From Lineus longissimus (lineage: Eukaryota > Nemertea > Pilidiophora > Heteronemertea > Lineidae): a DNA stretch of 64,000 bases. The notes below the pieces were generated by a model that was not told where the DNA came from, did not search any database, and saw nothing but the letters and a program-made list of their open reading frames with translations. The position numbers were made by a program, and so were the translations under genes. Numbering within the stretch: position 1 is the first letter of the stretch; each line of letters opens with the position of its first letter. The DNA lies in the NCBI RefSeq assembly GCF_910592395.1, contig NC_088318.1, positions 10,912,349 to 10,976,348 on the forward strand, given 5' to 3'. This document shows, in pieces, positions 1-10,099 of this stretch.

Positions 1-29
1 TCTAATGTGACTTTTTATCAGGTATACAT

Positions 30-124
30 ATGACATTGTAAATATATTCTTCTGTAATCTTTTCTGCAGTCACCTGATGACTACCAATTTGACCCCCTAG
101 TTCCTGCCTACAGTGTCCTTTTAA
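30..124. mobile_element. 3' end of a TTAA-flanked MITE (TATAGGCAG family)
   Basis: This stretch resembles the end of the family seen complete at 33263-33484: an internal 'gtcacctga(ag)atg' stretch, then 'tcctgcctacagtgtcc' running into TTAA at 121-124. The other end is not clear in the window, so this is a fragment. No gene is seen in 1-319. Confidence 0.5.
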
Positions 125-319
125 ACTTTCAATAACATAGACTTTACGAGCCAGATGGGGGCAATGTGAGACCACAGTTGGCTTCCACCCAGAACTGAGA
201 GTACACTCGCTGACTTGTTCATTAAAGGTCTACACCATTTTCCCGGTAAATAGAAATTGTCATCATGCAGTTATTATGCACACAATTTCACTGTAACTTG
301 GTAGTTCTAATGTTTCTGT

Positions 320-1727
320 AGGTCTGTCTCATTATAGAACGTTAGGGACAGACGGGAACCTAAGAAGTACCTAATTCAACGTACCATGCTTGTTAACTTT
401 GATGCTATTGGTTACACGAGCATTACCACCAGGGCTGCGCTGCTGTGATGAATACATATGTAAGGTCCTTCTTCTGATTGGTGGTCACCAAAGCACATTA
501 GGAACGCCCACCTATACATACAATAGCTTTTTGACAACGTGCGTTGGTTAACTGTCAATGAAGGGAAATCGATGTTACCGATGTTACCGAATAGGCCTTG
601 TTATAGACAAGCGGTCAATTATTGATAAAAGCCTGGTTGGCTCGTATTAACCAAATTGAGTGTCTTTTTTTATCTAAGTAGTTACTATGCAAAAGAAAGC
701 GGTTCATTGTTGGACTGTGGCTGAGTAACAGTAACAAGTTATGACTATGATAAGGTGGGGATCCTCGGTCTTTGGGATCTCGATTGCGTGTACCGTTCCA
801 TCTATCGCCCCAACAGCATCTGGAATAGTATACCAGTTGCCCCGCAGTTGTTCCCACTCTTCATCGGTCGGCCATGTTATACCGTCTTGAAAATAAGTCC
901 ACAAAACATCTGTCATAAAATAAAGTTCCCTGCAAACAGATTGCTTGCTGATATCAAACATTGCACTCATCGCAACAATGTCCGGATATTTCTTGATCCA
1001 ATAGAAAAAAAGTAGTAAACGGTTCTCCACCGACAGCAATAATGATCTCGGTACCGTCCTGGCCTGTTTTCCAGAAGGGGAGTAATGTCCTCTACGAGGT
1101 GCTTGAAAGAGGCCACTGTCTCACCTGATAGATACCAAAAGTCCATCTGGTGGTTTCTAATCCTGGTAAAGACGTCGTTACCAACGTATGGACCATTTGG
1201 TTGATTGGTGAGAACTTCATCAAGTCTTGGAGGCAACGGAGGCGGACGCACTTCTAAATTATGAAATGCTGGTGTAAGCAAAACTGGTGGCGGTGGTATG
1301 GGCGGCGGAGCAGCGAACAAAAACATCCTAATTCTCTCCATGGTGAAAGTAGCTTGAGGCCAAGCGACTGCTGGCCAACACAAACCATGGCAATTAAATG
1401 TTATCAATAATCAATTCAATTTCGGACAAAGGAATGATATTTTATTGACCATTTTCAATGCGTGTCTAATCATGTCACCACCGGGATAAGGCTAGACGCA
1501 CAATAAAGGAAAATTACATGAACCTTCCCATATGGGCGGTCTATTGCCATTGAATGCAATTATTCAGTGCAAAGATCATTGTTATATGGTCGGCCTCCAT
1601 TCAGAACTTGGAACGCAAACGTACTCCACGTGACATGTGAAGGCCTATTAGATTAATCCTACTACGCGTCCATGGACGTTGATTTTGGTTCCCGTCCGTC
1701 CCTTACGTTCTGTTATGAGACAGACCT
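320..1727 (-). mobile_element. Decayed PIF/Harbinger-type DNA transposon
   Basis: Inverted repeats of about 41 bp face each other at 320-360 and about 1687-1727. Both share the core GTCTGTCTCAT, then AGAACGT and GGGAC.GACGGGAACC. A 3-bp duplication TGT flanks them (317-319 and 1728-1730), which is the Harbinger target-duplication size. Between them lies a broken Harbinger transposase on the minus strand (704-1407). The element is shorter than autonomous Harbingers and no Myb-like partner ORF is visible, so it looks internally deleted. The assignment rests on the transposase motifs; the terminal repeats were matched by eye. Confidence 0.72.
704..1407 (-). pseudogene. HARBI1-like transposase, N-terminal half, frameshifted
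   Basis: Read on the minus strand, the first frame (1407 to about 1030) gives a proline-rich leader and then 'NDVFTRIRNHQMDFWYLSGE' and 'FKHLVEDITPLLENRPGR'. After a frameshift near 1030-1040 a second frame continues with 'SVENRLLLFFYWIKK', a helix-turn-helix-like 'FDISKQSVCRELYF' and 'AVGAIDGTVHAIEIPK'. GAIDGT is the family's first catalytic-Asp block (the D of IDGT). The later D and E blocks are absent. In living relatives this enzyme cuts and pastes the element together with a Myb-like protein; this copy cannot be active because of the frameshift and the missing C-terminal half. Confidence 0.75.
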
Positions 1728-2085
1728 TGTGAGACTGTGCAATGGCATTGTTGAAATGTTTCATTCAGTACATTTCTACTCTATTGGAAAATATTCAAGT
1801 TCAGTTTTCAAATTTTTTAGCAGACAGGAGGCCTTTAAGGTAATTGAGTCAATCCTTAATACAAAAATGTATAAGAATTTATGACGTTAGTATAGTTTCT
1901 ACAATACTCGGGGGTATTTTTTTTTCTCCACTAAAGTTTATCGTGCCTTTAACTGTCTTTCACATTTTGCTGGTGTTGTGTGTTTTGTACGAAAATGGAC
2001 AATCACTTGTTGTAACATTCCCACTTTAGTTTGGTCAAATGTAGCTATTTTTGACGATTTTGGTACTAGTTTCACCAAGAATGGA

Positions 2086-2590
2086 TTAAAGGGAACTGAC
2101 ACCACCCAGCCAGTTCGTATGACCTCGTTTTCATTTCCCACGTATCGGGTGATCAGAACAAGGCATGAATGAAACCTGGCACCTAGCTGTCAATCATTGA
2201 GTGACGTCACTACTATGGAATATACTACGAAAACTCATGAATGAAAGATCGCATGACTCGCGGCTGTTTTCTCGGAGTACAAGTCGGCCAATTGTTGGGC
2301 AACTTCATCATTTGTCTTCAAATACAACTCCTTCCGTATTACTTTCCATATCACCAGCGTCTCACGCGAAATCCGTAGCCGATGATCGGCTTTTGAGACC
2401 TTTTTTGGTCGCCCCATTACGCGAACTTTCGACATGATTCTCAATAATAACAAATTGAACTGCGCATGCTCGGGCACTGGGGGCAGAGCTATAAATCTGA
2501 ACTCGAACAGGAAGTTGGAAGTTTGACTTTCTCGGGCAGTGACAGTCGAAAAGTTGGCTAAACCACTGGGCGGTGTCAGTTCCCTTTAAG
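2086..2590 (-). mobile_element. TTAA-flanked element (AGGGAACTG family), long form with internal ORF
   Basis: The element begins TTAAAGGGAACTGACACC and ends with the inverted match, both ends carrying TTAA (2086-2089 and 2587-2590). That is the target duplication of piggyBac and Kolobok elements. Two shorter relatives occur in opposite orientation at 57454-57746 and 62488-62830. Those lack the central segment present here (about 2245-2432), which holds a 66-codon ORF. This copy therefore looks closer to the parent, and the other two look like internal deletion products. Confidence 0.75.
2235..2435 (-). CDS. Small ORF inside TTAA element: GRPKK-containing, possible transposase N-terminus
   Basis: The 66-aa product starts MSKVRVMGRPKKVSK, with an AT-hook-like GRPKK. 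It continues into a predicted helical segment with 'RETLVIWKVIRKELYLKT' and 'NDEVAQQLADLYS'. I recognise this only loosely as the sort of N-terminal module seen in proteins of TTAA-inserting Kolobok-type elements, so the family call is inference. The start is the ATG at 2435; the open frame also extends upstream to 2477. It may be the surviving first exon of a larger transposase. No catalytic residues are visible. Confidence 0.35.
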   Translation of the reverse strand: MSKVRVMGRPKKVSKADHRLRISRETLVIWKVIRKELYLKTNDEVAQQLADLYSEKTAASHAIFHS

Positions 2591-2719
2591 GCTAATAGCC
2601 TTTAGCATGTTCCCGCTCAACGAAGTTGAGATGGGGTCATTATGTTCTCATCCACACTCTATTCCGCTCAGTAACTTAAGAACCCCTCATCTGGTCGACT
2701 TACAATATTTGTGGCATAA

Positions 2720-3275
2720 AGGCCTAGTGTCTCAAAAGTAACCTGTTGATTTTGGTCCTGAACCCAAATCCAAGCCGCCAGGCAGCCATATTGGTTTTTC
2801 GCATTCTGCCCCATAACTTGAGAACCGATTGAGTGACAGACCTGCAACTTCTGTGGTGTGATGACCTAGTGTAGGGGAAGTTCCCTATCGATTTTGGGCC
2901 TGACCCAAAATCCAAGATGGCCACCATCTTTGTTTTTCGCATTCTCGCCTCATAACCTGATAACCGAGTGTGTGACAGACCTAAAACTTCTGTGATGTAA
3001 TGACCAAGTGTGGGGGAAGTTCTCTATCGATTTTGGGCCTGACCCAAAATCTAAGATGGCCACCAGGCCGCCACATTTGGTTTTCGCATTCAACCCTATA
3101 ACTCGAGAACTGAGTGAGTGACAGACCTGAAGCTTCTATGATGTGATGGCCTAGCGTAGGGAAGCTTACCTATCAATTTATGACCTGAGACAAAATCCAA
3201 TATGGCTGCCAGGCTGCCATCTTTCTTTTTCACCCCATAGCTTCAGAACCAGTTTGGTGACAGGCCTTTGGACAC
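2720..3275. repeat. Degenerate tandem repeat, about 135 bp x 4
   Basis: Four diverged units repeat the order: 'gtgacagacctg.aacttctgtg', 'tgatg.cctagtgtaggg', 'cctatcgattttgggcctga' and 'ccaaaatccaagatggccacca'. The units sit near 2720, 2865, 3000 and 3130. Stops are frequent and the frame is not kept, so it is non-coding. 3275-4440 holds no recognisable gene or repeat; a 97-codon minus ORF at 3828-4121 has no family resemblance that I can see. Confidence 0.7.
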
Positions 3276-4439
3276 TGGTGCCCACGGAGCGGGGGCATTC
3301 ATTGTGATTCACCTCAGTCGCATTATGTTCAGTAAATTAAGTATTTTCTAAAATTCTTTCGAAATATTACAGTCTTTAGAGGTCTTTGACAAGGCCCCTG
3401 ACTTTGCTTTCCTGATGTTTTTCAAATCAAACATGGATAAGTCTACAATTTTTGTCCAAAATGAAACTTTCTTTAAATATTCACTCAAAATATTGCTACA
3501 TTTGCCCAAGATCATAGTCACTTATGTCAACTTATGATCGACCTCAATTTCTACGTACTCTTGTACCCATCTATACGTGATATATATTTTTGCATTTGTT
3601 GTTATACTGATATTGTTTTGTAAGCAGTTTACAAGTATTCTTATGCATTGCCACAGAAAGTTTTGTAACAGTCATGAGAATTTATGAGAATCAGGCGGAA
3701 ACAAATAAAATTGGCTGAACTAAGCCACATCTCTGGTCCCTGAATTGCCAGAGTTTTTGCTATCCATGAGATATGCAAAAACGCAGCAAATTGGCCTGGA
3801 GCACACAAAGGGTATGAGGTCTATTCCCTATTTCACAAGGTTCTGCCGTGGAAACATGGCATTTATTCCATGTTGAATTTCAAAAAGCAAGAGTGAGTTG
3901 TAACTTGAGCTCAATTGCTCCAAGCAAACACCTTTCTTTCGATACTCTGTGCAAATAAGCTGCCGGGTTTTTTTGGGGGTGTTGGCTAAACCATTGATCA
4001 GTGCCTCAACATGACAGCGCTTCACAGCGGTTTTTTTCTTGTCGTTTTCTTTTTTTGATGTCCACAAAATTGTTAATAGATGCAGATCTATTTTGAGAAA
4101 GATTTCTCCTGGTTTTGTCATATATTCCTCACTGCCTTATTGTCCATCTGTGATCTTTTGTGAAAAATAAAACAACATTGAATAATCCTCTTTGTTACAC
4201 TTGTTTTCACTGTGGTTGTTTACCATCTATGAAAGGGATGTAAGTTGATGAAGAATGGCCAGAGACTGAAGTTGTGACATTCTTTAAGATGCTCTTGTCA
4301 AGAGTGTGTCTTTTGAGTATGTAGACATCTTGGTTTGTTGGTTGTGACATTGTATCATAGTCTCTGCCAAGATCCACTGTGGTGGAGAGGCACATTGACA
4401 TAACCAATGACTAAATTGTTGGATGTGGCTGGTAGGCAT

Positions 4440-7350
4440 ACATGATTCTTCAGGTACACAGGGGTGCAGTCCAACCCCCAGCCAATAATGTGTACCTTCA
4501 GCTGTTGGACATGAATGGACCTTCAGATGTTACACGGGTGCAGTGCAACCCCCAGCCAATAATGTGTCCCTTCAGCTGTTGGACATTAATAGACCAGATG
4601 TTACACTGGGGTACAGTCGGACCCTGAGGCAAAGATGTGACCCTCCCACTGCTAGATATAAATTGTCTCTCGGATGTGACACTTGGGTACAGCCCAACCC
4701 TTGAAATTGATGTGTCCCTCTTGCAGTTAGATATTAAAGATCATAGATGTTACACGGGCAAAGTCCAATCCTTGGAAATGATGTGTCCCTCTTGCTGTTA
4801 GATATAAATGGTCTTTCATATATTACATAGGGGTACAGTCCGACCCTTGGAAATGATGTGTCCCTCTCACTTCCAGATATAAATTGTCTCTTGGATTTCA
4901 CATTGGGGTACAGCCGAACCCTTGGAAATGATGTGTCCCTCTTGCTGTTAGATATAAATGGTATTTCAGATGTTACACAGGAGTACAATCCAACCACTAG
5001 GCAAAGATGTGTCCCTCTCACTGCAAGATATAAATTGTCTTTCAGATCTTACCCAGGGGTACAGCCCAACCCTTGGAAATGATGTGTCCCTCTTGCTGTT
5101 AGATATTAATTGTCTTTCAGATGTTACCAAGGGGCACACTCCAACCCATAGGTAAAGATGTGTCCCTCTCACTGCAAGATATAAATTGTCTTTCAGATGT
5201 TACACAGGGGCACAGTCCAACAACTAGGCAAAGATGTGTCCCTCTCACTGCAAGACATAAATTGTCTTTCGGATGTGACACTGGGGTACAGCCCAACCCT
5301 TGGGAATGATGTGTCCCTCTTGCTGTAAGATATTAATGGCGTTTCAGATGTTACACAGGGGTACTGTCCAACCACTAGGCAAAGATGTGTCCCTCTCACT
5401 GCAAGACATAAATTGTCTTTCGGATGAGACACTGGGGTACAGCCCAACCTTTGGGAATGATGTGTCCCTCTTGGTGTTAGATATTAATGGCGTTTCAGAT
5501 GTTACACAGGGGCACAGTCTAACCCAAAGGCAAAGATGTGTCCCTCTCACTGCAAGACATAAATTGTCTTTCGGATGAGACACTGGGGTACAGCCTAACC
5601 CTTGGGAATGATGTGTCCCTCTGGCTGTTAGATACTAATGGTCTTTCAGATGTTACACAGGGTCACAGTCCAACCCTCGGAAATGATGTGTCCCTCTTGC
5701 TGTTCGATATTAATGGTCTTTCATATGTTACACAGGGGTACAGTCCGAACCCTTGAAAATGATGTGTCCCTCTTGCTGTTAGATTTTAATGACGTTTCAG
5801 ATGTTACACAGGGTCACAGTCCAACCTCAAGGCAAAGATGTGTCCCTTTCACTGCAAGATATAAATTGTCTTTCGGATGTGACACTGGGGTACAGTCCGC
5901 CCCTAGGAAATGATGTGTCCCTCTTGCTGTTAGATATTAATGGTCTTTCAGATGTTACACAGGGGCACAGTCTAACCCAAAGGCAAAGATGTGTCCCTCT
6001 CACTGCCAGATATAAGTTGTCTTTCGGATGTGACACTGGGGTACAGCCCAACCCTTGGAAATGATGTGTCCCTCTTGGTGTTAGATATTAATGGTCTTTC
6101 AGATGTTACACAGGGGCACAGTCTAACCCAAAGGCAAAGATGTGTCCCTCTCACTGCCAGATATAAGTTGTCTTTCGGATGTGACACTGGGGTACAGCCC
6201 AACCCTTGGAAATGATGTGTCCCTCTTGCAGTTAGATATTAATGGTCTTTCAGATGTTACACAGGGGCACAGTCTAACCCAAAGGCAAAGATGTGTCCCT
6301 CTCACTGCCAGATATAAGTTGTCTTTCGGATGTGACACTGGGGTACAGCCCAACCCTTGGAAATGATGTGTTCCTCTTTCAGTTAGATATAAATGGTCTT
6401 TTAGGTGTTACACAGGGTCACAGTCCAACCTCAAGGCAAAGATGTGTCCCTTTCACTGCAAGATATAAATTGTCTTTCGGATGTGAAACTGGGGTACAGT
6501 CCAACCCTTGGAAATGATGTGTCCCTCTTGCAGTTAGATATTAATGGTCTTTCAGATGTTACACAGGGGCACATTTGAATCCTTGGAAATGATGTGTCCC
6601 TCTTTCAGTTAGATATAAATGGTCTTTTAGAAATTACACAGGGGCACATTTGAATCCTTGGAAATGATGTGTCCCTCTTGCTGTTAGATATTAATGGTCT
6701 TTCAGATGTTACACAGAGGTACAGTCCAACCCCCAGCCAATGATATGTCCCTTCAACTGTTAGACATTAATGAACCTTCAGATTTTACACAGGAGTACAG
6801 CCCATCCCCTGGAAGTGATGTGTCCCTTTCGCTGTTAAATATTAATGGTCTTTCAGGTCTGGTGGTTAATGGTCTTGTTACACAGGGGTACACAGGGGCA
6901 CAGTCCAACCCCTAGGCAAAGATGTGTCCCTCTCACTGCCAGATATAAATCGTCTTTCGGATGTGACACTGGGGTACAGTCCCGCCCCATGATGTGTACC
7001 TTCAGCTGTCAGACATTAATTGTCTTTCAGATGAGAGACTTTGGTACATTTCAACCCCTCTGCTATAATGTGGTTCATTTGCTGCCAGACATCAATGGTC
7101 TTTCCGGTGAAACACTTTTGTACAGTTCAACCCTTAGGCAAAGTTATGTACCTTGCCAAAAATAAATGATCCTCCTGATGCAAAACTGGGTCGCAGTTGG
7201 ACTCTAGGCAAAGATGTGTCCCAATCAATGCAAGACAATCATCCTTTGGATGTGACACTGGGATAGAGTATACCCCTGGACAAAGATGTGTCCCTCTCGC
7301 TGCCCGACATGCATGGTTCCTTGAATGTGACCCCGGAGCACTGTCTCCCC
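4440..7350. repeat. 2.9-kb minisatellite, about 75-bp units in a 151-bp A/B dimer
   Basis: Nearly 40 monomers follow the pattern 'gatgtgtccctct.', 'agatat.aat.gtcttTCaGATGt', 'acac.gGGG.ACAgTCCAAcCc'. Between about 5690 and 6520 two monomer types alternate: A has 'cactgcaagatataaattgtc' and 'gtgacactggggtac'; B has 'gctgttagatattaatggtc' and 'gttacacaggggcac'. The repeat there is 151 bp, with copies at about 5840, 5991, 6142 and 6293 nearly identical. The monomer length is not a multiple of three and all reading frames shift from unit to unit, so the many short ORFs here are not coding. Both ends decay gradually. Confidence 0.93.
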
Positions 7351-7627
7351 CGTCCACAGTCTACACCAGGGCAACTCCTGGTTAGGCCGGGTCCTTCCAG
7401 CTCCCAGACTTACCGATACATGGTTGCTCACTTGTAACTCCAAGGCACAAATCCTACCCTTGGCTTGTTTGCGTCAAGTGGACAAGTGAACAAAGCTACC
7501 TTGTATACATGCTTCCCGAAATTGGTGGCTTGCATTGGAACTAACTTTTTTCCCCTTGTCTGTCATCAAAGGCATTCAAGTGTGTTGGTCAACCATGACT
7601 ATCTCCTTTGTCCCTCCACCATAAGGC

Positions 7628-8086
7628 CTAATTTCCCCTTATGACATCACTATTTCGGACACTCAGCGCCCCATTTCTGGAAAGGTGTATAGACCATTCC
7701 ATACTAGAGTTTGACAAGTAGAAATCAATCTGCCACATGCAGTATGTGTCTTCATTCATCTCATCGGACAAAAGAATCAGAAGCGTGGAAACCTGGGCAG
7801 AGTTGTTAAAAACAATGTCGGCTTTAACGGAAGCGTTAAGTCCTAATGTGAACATTTTAATGGGTTCAACTGGTTTAACATCCTCGAGGATACTTAACGT
7901 AGCCATTAATTTGAAATAACGTGACTTTTGTACTTTGGAACAGCCGGGCCCTGTACTGCAATATAGCTTTGTATTTTTGTCAACCTTGTGATATTTCCCA
8001 CCAACAGACACAGTCATGGTTGTACAGATGTGACACCGAGGGGCAGTCCAACCGCCATGGCTAGGCTGTTGTCCTGGCACCAGCAA
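7628..8086 (-). CDS. Unrecognised 152-codon ORF (doubtful)
   Basis: The open frame reads through 'STGPGCSKVQKSRYFKLM', 'LEDVKPVEPIKMFTLGLN' and 'YCMWQIDFYLSNSSMEW'. I recognise no domain. Its 5' end overlaps a diverged monomer of the neighbouring minisatellite (about 8010-8115). It could be one exon of an unidentified gene or an accidental open frame; no convincing splice context was found. 8120-9240 holds AT-rich sequence with no gene that I can support. Confidence 0.15.
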   Translation of the reverse strand: MLVPGQQPSHGGWTAPRCHICTTMTVSVGGKYHKVDKNTKLYCSTGPGCSKVQKSRYFKLMATLSILEDVKPVEPIKMFTLGLNASVKADIVFNNSAQVSTLLILLSDEMNEDTYCMWQIDFYLSNSSMEWSIHLSRNGALSVRNSDVIRGN

Positions 8087-9239
8087 AATCCTTGCTACGT
8101 TGTGACACTAGGACACTAATGGAATGTCTGAAGACCAAGTTTGTCATCCGATATCGGTAAACAGAGTCCTAACCCCTAGAACCCGAGCAGCCGGTTTCTG
8201 CGCCACTGACAAGAGGCACACATACCCGAGTGGCCGGTTTTGGTATCGAACGGTTAGGCCCATTGCTATCAGTTAATGAACGAGTATTAGTTCAGCCACC
8301 TACTACGGGATACCTCAATGTGTTGCTGACCCCAGACGATCTTTTCATAGGCCGCCCAGCAGGGTGCCTAGGACTGGGAAAGAGCCGATTTTAGTAAAAA
8401 CGTCAAAAAGTGGCCACCACTTGCAGTTTCGCGTCCGTTTTAAAGAAATGGGGGCGTCTTCTTTCATTCAGGACTCTTTTTTAATAGATAGAGGAGAACT
8501 AGAGGAACATCTCAAATGTTACTTGGAAGGTTTTTCTCTTGTAGTTTTTATTCTAGATTCTTTTCAAATACCCTCTCAATACCCCAGGAACCCAGGGTAC
8601 AAAGGTGGGTACCTCTGGGGAACCCAGGGTTCTAAGGGCTAATGTAAACACTAATAAAGTCTGCACTGGGTAAGTTGAATAACTAAACTAATACAAATTG
8701 ATAGCACAATGATATATCTATTATATGAGACATCACAATGGACATTACTCTCTTCAATCACAAGATCAAACTACACACAGCACTGGACAATATTCAATTA
8801 ATATGGCTTAATCAACAAATACATCACTGTAGTTATTGCTGGACTGCATAAGTACGTTACATGATTTACCACGCTAAAACATTCTTGAACAGCATGTCTC
8901 GAGCAAAAGCAATGCTATATTACACAAATATTCATATATATTAAGCAAAATATTACCATAGTCAAGTTACTTATAATACGTCAGAATTACACGCTTTGTT
9001 GAAAAATTGATATTTCTGGGATTTTTTTGCACTTTTTACATTTATGTACTGGTCAGACTCAAAGCCTCTTGACCAACAGTCACCAAGGTTCTAGCCAGGA
9101 CTTTTTGGGCATGACACTCACCCATCAGTAGGTGCTGGTTGTGGGATGCGTGTGACATATTTCGTCTCAGACTTGGTTTCAAAGGAAATCCCCCCGAAAA
9201 GGAACCTTCCATGAATAAGAAGGAAGAAAAAAAAAAGAT

Positions 9240-9310
9240 TCACACCACTCTATTGAGAACAGCCTTTGTCGGTCCCAAGGGTGTCCTTAATAGAGAGGTT
9301 CTACTGCACA
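9240..9310. mobile_element. Fragment of CAGTRGAACC MITE
   Basis: The end half of the family is recognisable: 'ctctattgagaacagc', 'tgtcggtcccaagggtgtcc', 'ttaatagagaggttctactg'. The other half is missing. 9310-9990 shows no gene. A minus-strand AATAAA (TTTATT at 9577-9582) could serve DPAGT1, but it lies about 520 bp beyond the stop codon. Confidence 0.75.
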
Positions 9311-9993
9311 AGGAAGACGGATTTGACAAATAGTTTGTCAAGTTGTAGGATAAGCAATATTTTAGGCTGATGATAATTGATATAAACTTCGCTACAGAAA
9401 TTAGAATGATGTTTTGCATAACTTGAATGACTAGAGAGGGCTTCATTCTCTTTGACTAGCTATGTAATGATGGAGCATCAAATAGCTCCCATCATGATTA
9501 CAACCGTTTGATTTTGCGACATGGGGTGACTGAAAATATATTCCAAGGTTAAAGAGATCCAGTCTTGGTACAAGTGTTTATTTAGACTAGCTGAACATGG
9601 TAAAAATAACTGAATTGGTGATTACTTCTTATGCAGCTCATTGGCTATATAATCAACAACCTGAGGGGAACTTGAAACTTTTAACACTCATCAATGGAGG
9701 TCAGCTGACGTCAGCAGAGCTACCGCTGTCAGTCAGTTAGTGTAAGGACGAAATATTTACGAGGTAAATACCTCTGCTTGTGTTAAAAAAACTTTTATCA
9801 CTCTAAAACACTAAGTGAGGAATCTCTTTGGACTTATCAATGGAAGCTTACTCCCGCCTTAGGTTTTAACCGGGCTGTTCAAAACTCCCCATCTCTATAA
9901 GCATTTCGCTATAGAATTCCTTTAAGTAAAAGCAGTCATCTCTCTTGGTTATGTTAATCTCTCTGACAAAATCTCCTTGGTGAAAGTGGCCCT

Positions 9994-10095
9994 TTAAAGG
10001 GGGACTATAGGCAGGAGCTAGTGGGTCAAATTGGCAGTCTTCATGTGACCAGTATGCAGTGTTCATAGTCCTGCCGACAATGCGTCTCCCTTTAA
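9994..10095. mobile_element. Short TTAA MITE (TATAGGCAG family) just beyond DPAGT1
   Basis: It starts TTAAAGGGGGACTATAGGC and ends 'gcgtctccc' into TTAA (10092-10095). The body is shorter than in full copies. It ends 4 bp past the DPAGT1 stop codon, so it forms the beginning of that gene's 3' UTR. Confidence 0.75.
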
Positions 10096-10099
10096 CAAA

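Noticed and set aside
4440-7350. Overlapping 60-106 codon ORFs in the 75-bp array
   Set aside because: They are repeats of the same minisatellite words in shifting frames on both strands; no splice or start context.
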